In this document: positions 1 through 7,571 of the stretch, piece by piece
How the letters are laid out: every line of letters starts with the position of its first letter
Numbering within the stretch: the stretch's first letter is position 1
DNA from: CAZAGD01 sp049699975
Lineage (GTDB): Bacteria > Desulfobacterota > SM23-61
DNA length: 18,210 nucleotides
Direction of reading: 5' to 3'
Assembly (NCBI GenBank): GCA_049699975.1
Contig: JBNAWB010000056.1
Location: 1 to 18,210 of the forward strand
Program-made: the position numbers and the translations under genes
Notes under the pieces: model-generated
What the model saw: only the letters and a program-made list of their open reading frames with translations
Databases searched by the model: none
Told to the model about the DNA's origin: nothing

Positions 1-33
1 CCGCCTGTCTCCTGCTGGTGAGAAAAATTAAAA

Positions 34-54
34 CTGATCGACGGTCAGACTTTT
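34..54 (+). terminator. Possible terminator of the upstream gene
   Basis: A near-palindrome at 34-48 can form a 6-bp stem with one G-T pair and a 3-nt loop. A T-rich run follows at 51-70. It lies upstream of the TPR lipoprotein gene and could end transcription of a gene outside the window. The stem is short, so an operator or chance palindrome is equally possible. Confidence 0.25.
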
Positions 55-121
55 ATCTTGTTTTTCTTTTGGCAAAAATATGATATAAAGTTTATTATTC
101 CATCCCCCATTGGGAGTAAAA

Positions 122-2407
122 ATGTATAATTCAAACCGATCAAAGCCGCTTATAATTATTTTATCTTTAATCATTTCCATAATTTTTTTCATATCTGGTT
201 GCAGTCAGGAAGCGAAAAAGGAGCGGCACTGGGGAAGAGGAGAGAAATATTTTGCTGAAAATAAATTTCGGGAAGCAATTATCGAGTATAAAAATGTGCT
301 CCAAATTGAGCCTAAGAATGCCCAGGCGCGTTATAAATTAGGTTTGGCTTATTTAAAAATTGGTCAATTGCGGGAAGCTTTTGCGGAATTCAATAAGAGT
401 TTGGATTCCAATCCAGAGTTGCTCGATGCGCGCATCCAGCTTGGGCACCTTTATCTCCTTTCCAAAGATGCCAAGAAAGCCAGGGAACAAGCCGAAAAAG
501 TTTTAGCTAAAGAACAGGATAATTCTGCTGCTCTCCTTTTGCTAAGTTCAGTATTTTTAGCTGAAAATAATTTAAATGCAGCTATTTCTACGGCCCAAAG
601 AGCGCTTAGCCGAGACCCCCAGAAGATCGAAACGCATATGCATCTAGCCAATCTATATTTGTTAAAAAATGATTTTGCGCAAGCAGAGAAGGCCTTTAAA
701 GACGCTATTCAGCTCGATGAAAAATCGCTGCGCCCTCGATTAGCTCTGGGGAGTTTGTATCGCCGGTTGGGTAAGATAAAAGAGGCGGAAGCAGAATTTG
801 TTAAGATTACGCAAATAGCGCCCAAGGATGTTTTTTCCTGGATGACTTTGGGAGATTTTTACCTATCTATTAAGCGTCCTGAAGAAGCTGAGAAACAATT
901 TCAAAAGGGCCTGGAAATAGATCCGCAAAAAATTGCTGCTTATATTCATCTTGGCGACTTTTATTTAGCTTGGGGTAAAAAAGAAAAAGCAGTGGAGACA
1001 TATAAAAAAGGCGCGGAAATTGAAAAACAGAACGTGCCGGTGCGCGCCAAGTTAGCAGAATTTTATCTGCAGGAAAAAAAATATGCTGAAGCTAAGGCTG
1101 TTATCGAAGAAATTCAAAAGATTAATCCCAAGAGCCATGAAGGTATGTATCTTAACGGCCGACTGCACTTAGCTAAGAACGAGTTTAATGAGGCTATTGG
1201 CGAACTTCAACCTTACCTCAAAGAGAATCCTAAATCACCAATGGGGTATTATCTTTTAGGGATGGCTCATTTGGGGAATAAAGACCTGCAACAGGCCAAA
1301 AATGCTTTCCAAGAGGCAATTAAACTAAACCCCAAATGGAATGATCCCCGAATTCTCTTGGCAGACATTAATCTAAAGGCAGGCGCCTTCGATGCCGCCA
1401 TAGATGAGGGGCAAGAAATTTTAAAGAATGATCTTCATTCAATTTCCGGCCATTTAATTTTGGGAAATGCCTATTTAGGAAAAAAAGAATTTACCAAAGC
1501 AAGCAAATCATTTAGCGAAGTAATACGTTTAGCGCCCCAGAACCCTGTGGGCTATTTCCATCAAGCCCGAGCATTCTTGGCCCAAAAAAGAACAGCCGAG
1601 GCCTTAGAACAACTTGAGAAAGCTCTTACGCTCCATGCTAATTATCTTGATGCTCTTTACTTAATGGCGGCTGTTTATTTAAGTCAGAAAGATACGCGTA
1701 AGGCTATAGCCCGGATCGAAAAGCAAATAGAAATTTCTCCGCAAAATCCATTTTTCTATAATATGCTTGGACGCCTTTATGAAATTAATAAAAAAGCTGA
1801 TAAGGCCGAGAACCTTTATAAAAAAGCGATCGAAATTAATCCACAAGTCCCGGGTTTTTACATATCTTTAGGCAACTATTACGTGCGGCAGAAAAACATT
1901 GAAAAAGCTATAAGCGAATATAAAACCGCCTTACAAAAAGAGCCAAATTCTCTTTCTGCTTACATGGGGCTGGCGGTGATCTATGATTTTCAAAAGGATT
2001 ATGATAGAGCCAAAGAAAATTATCAGAAGGCCTTAAAAATCAATCCTGATTTCATTCCGGCCGCCAATAACTTGGCTTACCTCTACGCTGAACGAGGAGA
2101 GAACATTGACGAAGCCCTCTCTTTAGCCCAAATGGCCAAAAGCCGGGCCCCAGATGATCCACACATCGCCGATACCCTCGGCTGGGTGTATTACAAAAAA
2201 AATATTTTTTCCCGCGCGCTGATTTATTTGCAGGAAGCCAATGAAAAGATCCCCAACAATGCGGTAATGAGGTATCACCTAGGCATGGCTTACTACAAAA
2301 ATAACAACTTGCCTATGGCCAAAAAAGAGCTGACAAAAGCTTTACAGTTGGATCCTAAATTCCCTGGGGCAGCAGAAGCCCGAGCTACCTTGGAAAAGAT
2401 AAAATAG
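122..2407 (+). CDS. TPR-repeat lipoprotein, PrsT-like, exopolysaccharide locus
   Basis: A 761-residue protein with a lipoprotein signal: basic start, hydrophobic core at about residues 10-24, and lipobox ISGC with the lipid-bearing Cys at residue 27. The remainder is almost entirely tetratricopeptide repeats of about 34 residues. These show the usual W/Y-LG-Y and A-F-AI-P positions, for example AEFNKSLDSNPELLDARIQL. A frame-compatible TTG lies at 110, but GGGAG at 112-116 is correctly spaced for the ATG at 122, so that start is chosen. Size, lipobox and neighbourhood resemble the PEP-CTERM-associated lipoprotein PrsT, whose members are often somewhat longer. The likely role is a periplasmic scaffold at the inner leaflet of the outer membrane that organises EPS assembly. 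TPR similarity is generic, so the PrsT assignment rests mainly on context. Confidence 0.85.
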   Translation: MYNSNRSKPLIIILSLIISIIFFISGCSQEAKKERHWGRGEKYFAENKFREAIIEYKNVLQIEPKNAQARYKLGLAYLKIGQLREAFAEFNKSLDSNPELLDARIQLGHLYLLSKDAKKAREQAEKVLAKEQDNSAALLLLSSVFLAENNLNAAISTAQRALSRDPQKIETHMHLANLYLLKNDFAQAEKAFKDAIQLDEKSLRPRLALGSLYRRLGKIKEAEAEFVKITQIAPKDVFSWMTLGDFYLSIKRPEEAEKQFQKGLEIDPQKIAAYIHLGDFYLAWGKKEKAVETYKKGAEIEKQNVPVRAKLAEFYLQEKKYAEAKAVIEEIQKINPKSHEGMYLNGRLHLAKNEFNEAIGELQPYLKENPKSPMGYYLLGMAHLGNKDLQQAKNAFQEAIKLNPKWNDPRILLADINLKAGAFDAAIDEGQEILKNDLHSISGHLILGNAYLGKKEFTKASKSFSEVIRLAPQNPVGYFHQARAFLAQKRTAEALEQLEKALTLHANYLDALYLMAAVYLSQKDTRKAIARIEKQIEISPQNPFFYNMLGRLYEINKKADKAENLYKKAIEINPQVPGFYISLGNYYVRQKNIEKAISEYKTALQKEPNSLSAYMGLAVIYDFQKDYDRAKENYQKALKINPDFIPAANNLAYLYAERGENIDEALSLAQMAKSRAPDDPHIADTLGWVYYKKNIFSRALIYLQEANEKIPNNAVMRYHLGMAYYKNNNLPMAKKELTKALQLDPKFPGAAEARATLEKIK

Positions 2408-2438
2408 GACGCAGATTTACGCAGATAAACGCAGATTT
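2408..2438 (+). repeat. CGCAGAT decamer repeat, three units
   Basis: Three CGCAGAT cores are spaced 10 bp apart and begin directly after the TAG stop of the TPR gene. The same family recurs at 9217-9310 and, in reverse orientation, at 13940-13969. It is therefore a dispersed intergenic repeat and not part of a gene. Confidence 0.8.
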
Positions 2439-2467
2439 TTGTTGGATTAAATTTTGGGATATTAAAG

Positions 2468-2567
2468 NNNNNNNNNNNNNNNNNNNNNNNNNNNNNNNNN
2501 NNNNNNNNNNNNNNNNNNNNNNNNNNNNNNNNNNNNNNNNNNNNNNNNNNNNNNNNNNNNNNNNNNN
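2468..2567. other. Assembly gap (100 N)
   Basis: Exactly 100 undetermined bases, the usual placeholder for a scaffold join of unknown length. Both sides are repeat-rich, which probably caused the break. Genes could be missing here, so adjacency of the TPR gene and the kinase gene is not proven by this sequence. Confidence 0.95.
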
Positions 2568-2590
2568 AGTAAGAAATTCTAAATTTAAAT

Positions 2591-2717
2591 TCTCAGTGTC
2601 CTCTGGGAACTCTGTGGCAATTTTAGAATTTTGTTTTTCCCCCTCCCCTATGGGGGAGAGGGGCTGGGTGAGGGGGGGCAGCTTTTAATACTCTACGTTC
2701 TTGGCGATCTCTGCGGT
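2591..2717. repeat. Mixed dispersed repeats upstream of the kinase gene
   Basis: Three different short repeats lie end to end. One has period-like CTCTGTGG/CTCTGGGA units (about 2591-2620). Next is a truncated copy of the C/G-rich palindrome found at 5243-5293 (about 2638-2679, CCCTCCCC facing GGGGGAGAG). The third has TACGTTCTTGGCGATCTCTGCGG-like units (about 2693-2717). The open frame running from 2631 into the kinase gene crosses these repeats and is not taken as coding. Confidence 0.6.
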
Positions 2718-2726
2718 AAATTCAAA

Positions 2727-3842
2727 ATGGAACAAGAACAAAAAAAAATACTCATCGTTGATGATAATAAAGAACTTGCTCAGGTTATAGCCCAGCTCTT
2801 GAGAAAAGAAGGGTATCAGGCTTCAATTGCCGAAGATGGGACGGCCGCCCTGGCTAAAATACAAAATGGACCATTTGATGTAGTCCTTTTGGATTTGCAA
2901 TTGCCAGATATAAAAGGTGAGGAAATTTTAAAGAAAATAAAAGCAATAAACGAAGACACGGCCGTCATAATTTTGACCGCTTATGGCGGGGAACAAATAG
3001 CCGTGGAGCTCATGAAAGCGGGAGCCGAAGATTTTATTTCTAAGCCATTCGATAATGCCCACTTGTTAAATTCCATAAAGGAAGTGTTGAAGATTCGCGA
3101 AGCTAAATTAGAAGATAAAAAGTTAGCCCGCCTCTCTTCTTTTGAAAAGTTCTTCCCTTTTCTGGCGCATGAAATTCGTAATCCTCTGCACGCAATTAGT
3201 GGAGCTTTGGCGATAATCCAACGCCGATCAAATTTGCAAGACGAGGTGCTGGCCAAGTCGGTTAAGATAATCCAGGAAGAAGTCCAGCATTTGAGTGAAT
3301 TTGTCCAAGAATGTCTGGATTTTATTCGCCCCCCCATATGGAGTCGTTATACCTTGGTGGACATTAATGAAGTCATGGGAGTAGTCATAAATATTCTCAG
3401 TCATATTTATGAAGATTTTTCCAGGAGAATAAAGATCCGGCAAGAATGCCAGGCCGGAATACCTAAGATTTTGGTTAATTATGAAGAAATAAAACAAGCT
3501 TTCATGAATGTCCTCAAGAATAGTATCGAGGCGATGAGCGATGGGGGAGAGATTTTTATAAATACGCGATTTTATCCGGAACCAGCTCCTGGTTGGCTAA
3601 GAGTGATCGTAGCCGATAATGGACCGGGCATAAAAAAAGAGAATATGGCCTCTCTATTCCAGCCTTTTTTCACTACCAAATTGCGCGGCACTGGTTTAGG
3701 CTTAGCAATCTGCCGCCGCATTATTGCGGAGCGGCACAATGGCCGGATTTGGGTGGAAAGTGAAGAAGGAAAGGGGACCAAAGTTATTATGGAATTACCA
3801 GGGAATAGAACTTTTGAATTAGGGAGCGAGAAGCCATCATGA
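2727..3842 (+). CDS. Receiver-histidine kinase (soluble hybrid kinase)
   Basis: A 371-residue protein with an N-terminal receiver domain followed by a kinase core. The receiver (about residues 6-123) has the acidic pair D12-D13, phosphoacceptor D56, T84 and K106. The HisKA motif LAHEIRNPL places the phosphorylated His at 148. The ATP-binding domain shows an N box (NVLKNSIEAM), a G1 box (ADNGPGI) and a G2 box (GTGLGLAI). No membrane segment or sensory domain is present, so input must come by phosphorylation of its own receiver or from a partner protein. The ATG at 2727 is chosen because the frame upstream runs through dispersed repeats; no strong ribosome site is visible. The stop overlaps the start of the NtrC-type gene by ATGA, which implies translational coupling and a cognate pair. 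Confidence 0.9.
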   Translation: MEQEQKKILIVDDNKELAQVIAQLLRKEGYQASIAEDGTAALAKIQNGPFDVVLLDLQLPDIKGEEILKKIKAINEDTAVIILTAYGGEQIAVELMKAGAEDFISKPFDNAHLLNSIKEVLKIREAKLEDKKLARLSSFEKFFPFLAHEIRNPLHAISGALAIIQRRSNLQDEVLAKSVKIIQEEVQHLSEFVQECLDFIRPPIWSRYTLVDINEVMGVVINILSHIYEDFSRRIKIRQECQAGIPKILVNYEEIKQAFMNVLKNSIEAMSDGGEIFINTRFYPEPAPGWLRVIVADNGPGIKKENMASLFQPFFTTKLRGTGLGLAICRRIIAERHNGRIWVESEEGKGTKVIMELPGNRTFELGSEKPS

Positions 3843-5224
3843 TCCCGCGTATTTTAATTGTTGATGACGAGCCCAATTCTCTTTTTGGCCTTTGCCAAAT
3901 TCTCACTGACGAAGGTTACCAAGTTATTCCCGCAGAAACGGCCGAAGAAGCTTTGCACAAATTGAAAAGCGATACTATAAATTTAGTAATCACCGATGAA
4001 AGAATGAGCGGCTTAAGCGGGATGGAGCTGTTAGCGGAAGTAAAAAAGATTGATCAAAATATACCTGTGATTCTGGTAACGGCCTTTGGTTCTGTATCCA
4101 TGGCCGTAGAAGCCTTAAAGAAAGGAGCTTTTTACTTCTTCGAAAAGCCCATTTTTAATAACTTAGAAAGATTTTTGATCATTGTCCGCCAAGCTCTCAA
4201 GAATCAAGAAATGGAAAGAGAGCTTGATCACTTACGTAAGGAAGTGATCGAGAAATATTCCTTTCCCAATATCATAGGGCAACATCCCAAGATGTTGGAA
4301 ATATTTGAGATCATGGGCAAAATAGCCGCCACGGATAAAACAGTTTTAATTCAAGGCGAAAGCGGAACGGGTAAGGATCTTATTGCCAAAACAATTCATT
4401 ACAATAGCCAAAGAAGGGACAAACCGCTCATTACGGTTAATTGTGGAGCCCTTACAGAGTCACTCTTAACGAGCGAACTTTTTGGGCATACAAAAGGAGC
4501 CTTTACTGGCGCCATCAGAGATAAAGTGGGCCGATTCCAAATGGCCCATGGCGGCACAATTATCCTGGATGAGATTGGAGAAGTTCCTCTGCATCTGCAA
4601 AAGACCCTTTTGCGGGTCATTGAAGAGAAAGAATTTGAGCGGGTAGGGGAGAGTAGATCCATTAAGGTGGATGTGCGCATTCTCTGCACCACTAACCGTG
4701 ATTTGCAAGAAGAAGTTAGAAAAGGTAATTTCCGGGAAGACCTCTATTATCGCGTGAGCATTGTGCCAATAACAATTCCCCCTTTGCGCGAACGTGTTTC
4801 TGATATCCCTTTGTTGGTCCATTATTTTTTGAAGAAGTATCAAGAAGGAGATGATTCAGTCCGGATTGAGCCAGAAGTTATCGAAGAGCTCAAAAGTTAC
4901 CCCTGGCATGGTAATGTGCGCGAGCTGGCCAATGTGGTGCAGCAAATGATGATCTTTTGTTCAAACAAAGTCATAACGCTCAAAGATCTTCCCCCTCGTT
5001 TTTTAATGACTAAAAAAAAGGAAGAAGAAGATGAACAAGGAGAGATCAATTTGCCCGCTAAAGTTTCGGAGATAGAGAAAAAGTGGATTATCAAGAAATT
5101 GATGGAGGCCGAATGGAATCAAGAAAAGGCGGCGCGGTTGTTAGGAATCACCAGAAAGATGTTAATCAACCGCATAAAAAAATATCAACTGGATGAGGTT
5201 TGGAAAAAAGTTTACCAAACATAG
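3839..5224 (+). CDS. NtrC-family sigma54-dependent response regulator
   Basis: A 461-residue protein with the classical three-domain plan. The receiver (about 1-120) has D9-D10, phosphoacceptor D53 and K at the FEKP motif. The AAA+ sigma54-interaction domain (about 142-370) has Walker A G173-K179 (GESGTGK), the sigma54-contacting GAFTGA loop at 220-225 and Walker B D244-E245. A Fis-type helix-turn-helix ends the protein (WNQEKAARLLGITRKML). All catalytic residues are intact, so it should be a functional enhancer-binding activator. Its start overlaps the stop of the receiver-kinase gene, its probable cognate kinase. It resembles PrsR-type regulators of PEP-CTERM/EPS loci, but any NtrC-type family member would look similar. 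Confidence 0.93.
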   Translation: MIPRILIVDDEPNSLFGLCQILTDEGYQVIPAETAEEALHKLKSDTINLVITDERMSGLSGMELLAEVKKIDQNIPVILVTAFGSVSMAVEALKKGAFYFFEKPIFNNLERFLIIVRQALKNQEMERELDHLRKEVIEKYSFPNIIGQHPKMLEIFEIMGKIAATDKTVLIQGESGTGKDLIAKTIHYNSQRRDKPLITVNCGALTESLLTSELFGHTKGAFTGAIRDKVGRFQMAHGGTIILDEIGEVPLHLQKTLLRVIEEKEFERVGESRSIKVDVRILCTTNRDLQEEVRKGNFREDLYYRVSIVPITIPPLRERVSDIPLLVHYFLKKYQEGDDSVRIEPEVIEELKSYPWHGNVRELANVVQQMMIFCSNKVITLKDLPPRFLMTKKKEEEDEQGEINLPAKVSEIEKKWIIKKLMEAEWNQEKAARLLGITRKMLINRIKKYQLDEVWKKVYQT

Positions 5225-5242
5225 CTTTTATTCTTTTCTTAA

Positions 5243-5293
5243 CCCCTCACCCTAACCCTCTCTCCAAGCATGGGGAGAGGGGAAGGTGAGGGG
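5243..5293. repeat. C/G-rich palindromic dispersed repeat
   Basis: The outer arms CCCCTCACC (5243-5251) and GGTGAGGGG (5285-5293) are perfect inverted repeats of 9 bp. A second inner pair of CCTCTCTCC and GGGGAGAGG lies inside. Partial copies occur at about 2638-2679 and 13816-13888. It sits 18 bp past the NtrC-type stop and could fold in RNA as a strong hairpin. There is no T-run directly after it, so terminator function is uncertain. Confidence 0.75.
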
Positions 5294-5362
5294 AATAATT
5301 GTAAATATTTAATCGCCCCGAGTAATAATTTATTTCTTCATCCAGTTGAGATGGAGTCTTTA

Positions 5363-6241
5363 ATGGAAAAGCAAGAGTGGGTTTTATTGATAGATCCCTT
5401 CAAAAACCTGGTGGATGTTTACCGCTTACTCTTGGAGACTGAAAAATATCTCGTAGAGACGGCCAGAAGTGTTGCCGAGGCATTTCAAAAAGTTAATTTA
5501 AGGAGCTATGGTATAGTAATTACCGAATATTTTCCTGAATTAAGGGATTCCGAAAGCCTTATCCTCTGGCTCAAAGATAATTCTCCGGAAACTTATCTTC
5601 TCATGGTAACTTATAGGGAAATAGATGACAAAACTTATGAGCAACTTTTTGCTTTGGGCGTAGGCGATATAATTTTTAAACCCTATTCTCCTGAAAAAAT
5701 CTTGACGCATATTAAGAAAGGATTGCGCTATAGAGACTTGGTGCTGCGAAATCAGAAGCTTGAGAAACAAGTCATCTTCGATTATTTTTCTTTGGCTTTG
5801 CCCAAAGATATATTTAATCAATTTTTCTTCCATAAACGCTTACGCCAAGAGCTGAAAAGGGCAAAAAGACATCATCAACCCCTTTCCCTCTTGACTCTAA
5901 AGATACCTGCCAAAGAAAAATTAGGTGAACTTTTTGAGTTTTTTTATGAAGAATTAGCCAAAATACTTTTGAAATTTACCCGGGAAGAAGATATTGTGGG
6001 CCGGGGAAATGGTGATGTGGAAGTCCTTCTGCCAGAGACAGATAAAGATGGCTCACAGGTAGTTTTGCGCCGGCTTTCTGAGCTCATTCAAAATCATCAA
6101 TTATTTCTCGAAAATGCTATTCTTGCCCCAGCGCTTAAAGAGATTTCCTTCCAAGCATTTACTTATCCAGACAATTTCGCCAAATTGGAATTTTTAAAAA
6201 ATTTAGTGGAAGAAATAGAAAAAACCACCCCCCAATCGTAA
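5363..6241 (+). CDS. Degenerate receiver plus degenerate GGDEF protein
   Basis: A 292-residue protein. Residues 5-125 follow the receiver fold: hydrophobic strand ending in D11, an ITEY segment at the phosphoacceptor strand, a Thr in MVTY and the conserved Lys in FKPY. The phosphoacceptor position is Glu (E55), not Asp. Residues of roughly 155-290 follow the GGDEF pattern: an RAKRHHQPLSLL helix-strand, then EEDIVGR and LLPETD. The signature itself reads GNGDV and the metal-binding Asp of strand 1 is missing (LTLKIP). Catalytic diguanylate cyclase activity is therefore unlikely. The start at 5363 is preferred because GGAG (5353-5356) lies 6 nt upstream; longer frames run into the palindromic repeat. 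Likely a signal-binding or scaffold regulator of the EPS genes. It is paralogous to the proteins at 6872 and 10853. Confidence 0.8.
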   Translation: MEKQEWVLLIDPFKNLVDVYRLLLETEKYLVETARSVAEAFQKVNLRSYGIVITEYFPELRDSESLILWLKDNSPETYLLMVTYREIDDKTYEQLFALGVGDIIFKPYSPEKILTHIKKGLRYRDLVLRNQKLEKQVIFDYFSLALPKDIFNQFFFHKRLRQELKRAKRHHQPLSLLTLKIPAKEKLGELFEFFYEELAKILLKFTREEDIVGRGNGDVEVLLPETDKDGSQVVLRRLSELIQNHQLFLENAILAPALKEISFQAFTYPDNFAKLEFLKNLVEEIEKTTPQS

Positions 6242-6259
6242 ACCCAGCGAAAAGTTCTT

Positions 6260-6286
6260 GTCATTCCTGCGCAGGCAGGAATCCAT
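6260..6286 (+). repeat. REP-like hairpin repeat, left copy
   Basis: A 27-bp element whose core folds as an 8-bp perfect stem (ATTCCTGC at 6263-6270, GCAGGAAT at 6275-6282) with a 4-nt loop. An inverted copy with two mismatches lies at 6598-6624. The pair brackets the broken GIY-YIG gene. Confidence 0.8.
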
Positions 6287-6301
6287 TACTCTCGCAAATT
6301 T

Positions 6302-6582
6302 TTAGTATAAATCATTCCAATTAGGGTTAATATTTTCAATGAGCCTTAATTTCCAGCTTCTTTTCCATTTTTTTATTTGTTTTTCTCTGCTTATGGCTGA
6401 TTCTGCTGTTTCATGCACTTCAAACCATACTAAATGGTGTTCATTATATTTAGAGGTAAAACCATCCCCCAAATTATTTTTATGTTCATAAACTCGCTTG
6501 ATGAGCTCAGAAGTAAGCCCCGTATATAAAGTTCCATTACGTTACGCTTACTACAGAAAATATAAACATAAAATTTTTTCGT
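6302..6582 (-). pseudogene. Broken GIY-YIG nuclease gene
   Basis: Reading the minus strand from 6582 to 6302 gives a small GIY-YIG protein of the expected length (about 91 residues). It has the N-terminal FYVYI strand, then LYTGLT (the YIG-type half), the helix with the catalytic-type Arg (ELIKRVYEH), and the family's REKQIKKWKR and NPNWNDLY tail. The frame is broken between S-K-R-N and G-T by a 5-bp tandem duplication (TTACG twice at 6537-6546 on the plus strand). Removing one copy restores one continuous frame. The position expected to be ATG reads ACG, and no in-frame start is visible upstream. Inverted 27-bp hairpin repeats flank the gene. It is probably a relic of a mobile or homing-type insertion between the two degenerate receiver genes. 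Confidence 0.85.
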
Positions 6583-6597
6583 TTTTATGAAATTTTT

Positions 6598-6624
6598 ATG
6601 GATTCCTGCCTTCGCAGTAATGAC
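6598..6624 (-). repeat. REP-like hairpin repeat, right copy (inverted)
   Basis: The reverse complement matches the element at 6260-6286 at 25 of 27 positions. It lies just upstream of the broken GIY-YIG gene on the minus strand, giving the unit repeat-gene-inverted repeat. Confidence 0.75.
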
Positions 6625-6687
6625 GAATTTTTTGATTGTTAAGTATATTAAGAGTCAAAGAAAAAATAAATAAAAAATCAAATTTAC

Positions 6688-6716
6688 CCTTTTGGCACAC
6701 TCATTGAGCCAAAAGG
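6688..6716 (+). promoter_or_regulatory. Sigma54-like promoter inside a perfect palindrome
   Basis: CCTTTTGGC (6688-6696) and GCCAAAAGG (6708-6716) are perfect 9-bp inverted repeats around an 11-nt loop. Within it TTGGCAC (6692-6698) matches the -24 element of a sigma54 promoter. Ten bases after the GG comes GA instead of the required GC, so the -12 element is imperfect. It lies about 155 bp upstream of the receiver gene at 6872. It could be a weak sigma54 promoter, a repressor operator or an RNA hairpin. Confidence 0.4.
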
Positions 6717-6871
6717 TCAATTTTCCTTTTGCTACTTTTTTTATAAAAAACTCCTATATTTGAAATCCTTATTGAATATCGATAATTAACAACAAGTCAA
6801 AAAAATTTTTGCAGGGTATGAAACTTGCTATATCCTCTTTCCAATTTCTTTATGTTTGGGAGAGGTGAAAA

Positions 6872-7300
6872 ATGGTCAAGGCTTTATTAATTCTTGATCC
6901 AGAAGAGCATAATCGTTGGGTTCTGAAAACTCTTTTAGAAAGTGAAGGGTACAAAGTTTTTTGTGCCTCTACGATTGATGAGGCTCTAAAGATCTTTCTG
7001 GAATATAAATTTCATGGGTTAATCTCTGAATATTGGATTGGCCCCACTTCTTCTCTTGAAGTTATAAAAAAATTCAAGGAGTTGTCTCCCGAAGGCTACG
7101 TAATGATCTTGGCTAATGATGATGTCCAGGAGAATGAATACCAAGAAATAATCAAAGCCGGGGTAGATGATTTTTTCCTAAAACCATTTCCCACGCGCCG
7201 TATTCTATTACATCTGCAGAAAGGCCTAAGGCAGCATAAAGACCAAAATCAAAATCAATTAGAATTTATAGTCCAAGAAAACCCTATGGGGGCAATTTAA
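6872..7300 (+). CDS. Stand-alone degenerate receiver protein
   Basis: A 142-residue single receiver-like domain. It has the first strand ending in D9-P10 (the usual second Asp is missing), a LISEYW segment at the phosphoacceptor strand with Glu at residue 53, Ala instead of Thr/Ser in MILAND, and the conserved Lys in FLKPF. It aligns end to end with the N-terminal half of the protein at 5363, sharing the D-P, E-Y and K-P features, so the two are paralogues. AGAGGTG at 6861-6867 is a good ribosome site for the ATG at 6872. Glu at the phosphoacceptor can mimic the phosphorylated state in some response regulators. The likely role is a constitutive or protein-binding module acting with neighbouring activators; no output domain is present. 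Confidence 0.85.
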   Translation: MVKALLILDPEEHNRWVLKTLLESEGYKVFCASTIDEALKIFLEYKFHGLISEYWIGPTSSLEVIKKFKELSPEGYVMILANDDVQENEYQEIIKAGVDDFFLKPFPTRRILLHLQKGLRQHKDQNQNQLEFIVQENPMGAI

Positions 7301-7313
7301 TAAATTAAAAACC

Positions 7314-7504
7314 CGTGAGGCATAAGGTTATGAGAGTGGGAGGGGTAAATTAGATAATTGAAAAAAACCAGAGAAACCAGAAAGACCAGAGAAACCAGAA
7401 AGACCAAAGAAACCAGAAAGACCAAAGAAACCAGAAAGACCAAAGAAACCAAATAGACCCCAAAAATCGTGAGGCGGAAAGCGTGAGAGCGCGAGGGGTA
7501 AACA
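7314..7504. repeat. 9-mer tandem array flanked by direct repeats
   Basis: From 7365 to 7463 there are eleven 9-bp units of the type AAACCAGAA / AGACCAAAG, mostly alternating to give an 18-bp period. The array is flanked by two diverged direct copies of a 37-bp sequence beginning CGTGAGGC and ending GAGGGGTAAA (7314-7350 and 7468-7504). That sequence itself belongs to the heptamer-type repeats. Degenerate units continue to about 7550, just before the ribosome site of the GAF activator gene. Minus-strand frames here translate as LVFLVS repeats and are not genes. Confidence 0.8.
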
Positions 7505-7571
7505 TAAAAACAAGAAAAACGAGAGAAATCGAAAAGACCGGAAAAACCGCTCTTATCAAGAAGGAGGTTAA

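Noticed and set aside
2631..2726. N-terminal extension of the kinase frame
   Set aside because: It translates the C/G-rich palindrome and neighbouring repeats; the receiver domain begins normally just after ATG 2727.
3839..5224. Checked the NtrC-type activator for Walker B or GAFTGA defects
   Set aside because: All motifs are canonical (G173-K179, GAFTGA 220-225, D244-E245), so the defect in the 9827 protein is not shared.
5270..5362. Longer start for the receiver-GGDEF-like gene
   Set aside because: The first part lies inside the palindromic repeat 5243-5293, and GGAG at 5353-5356 supports ATG 5363.
7365..7463. Possible CRISPR array
   Set aside because: Units are contiguous 9-mers with no unique spacers, and no cas genes are in the window.
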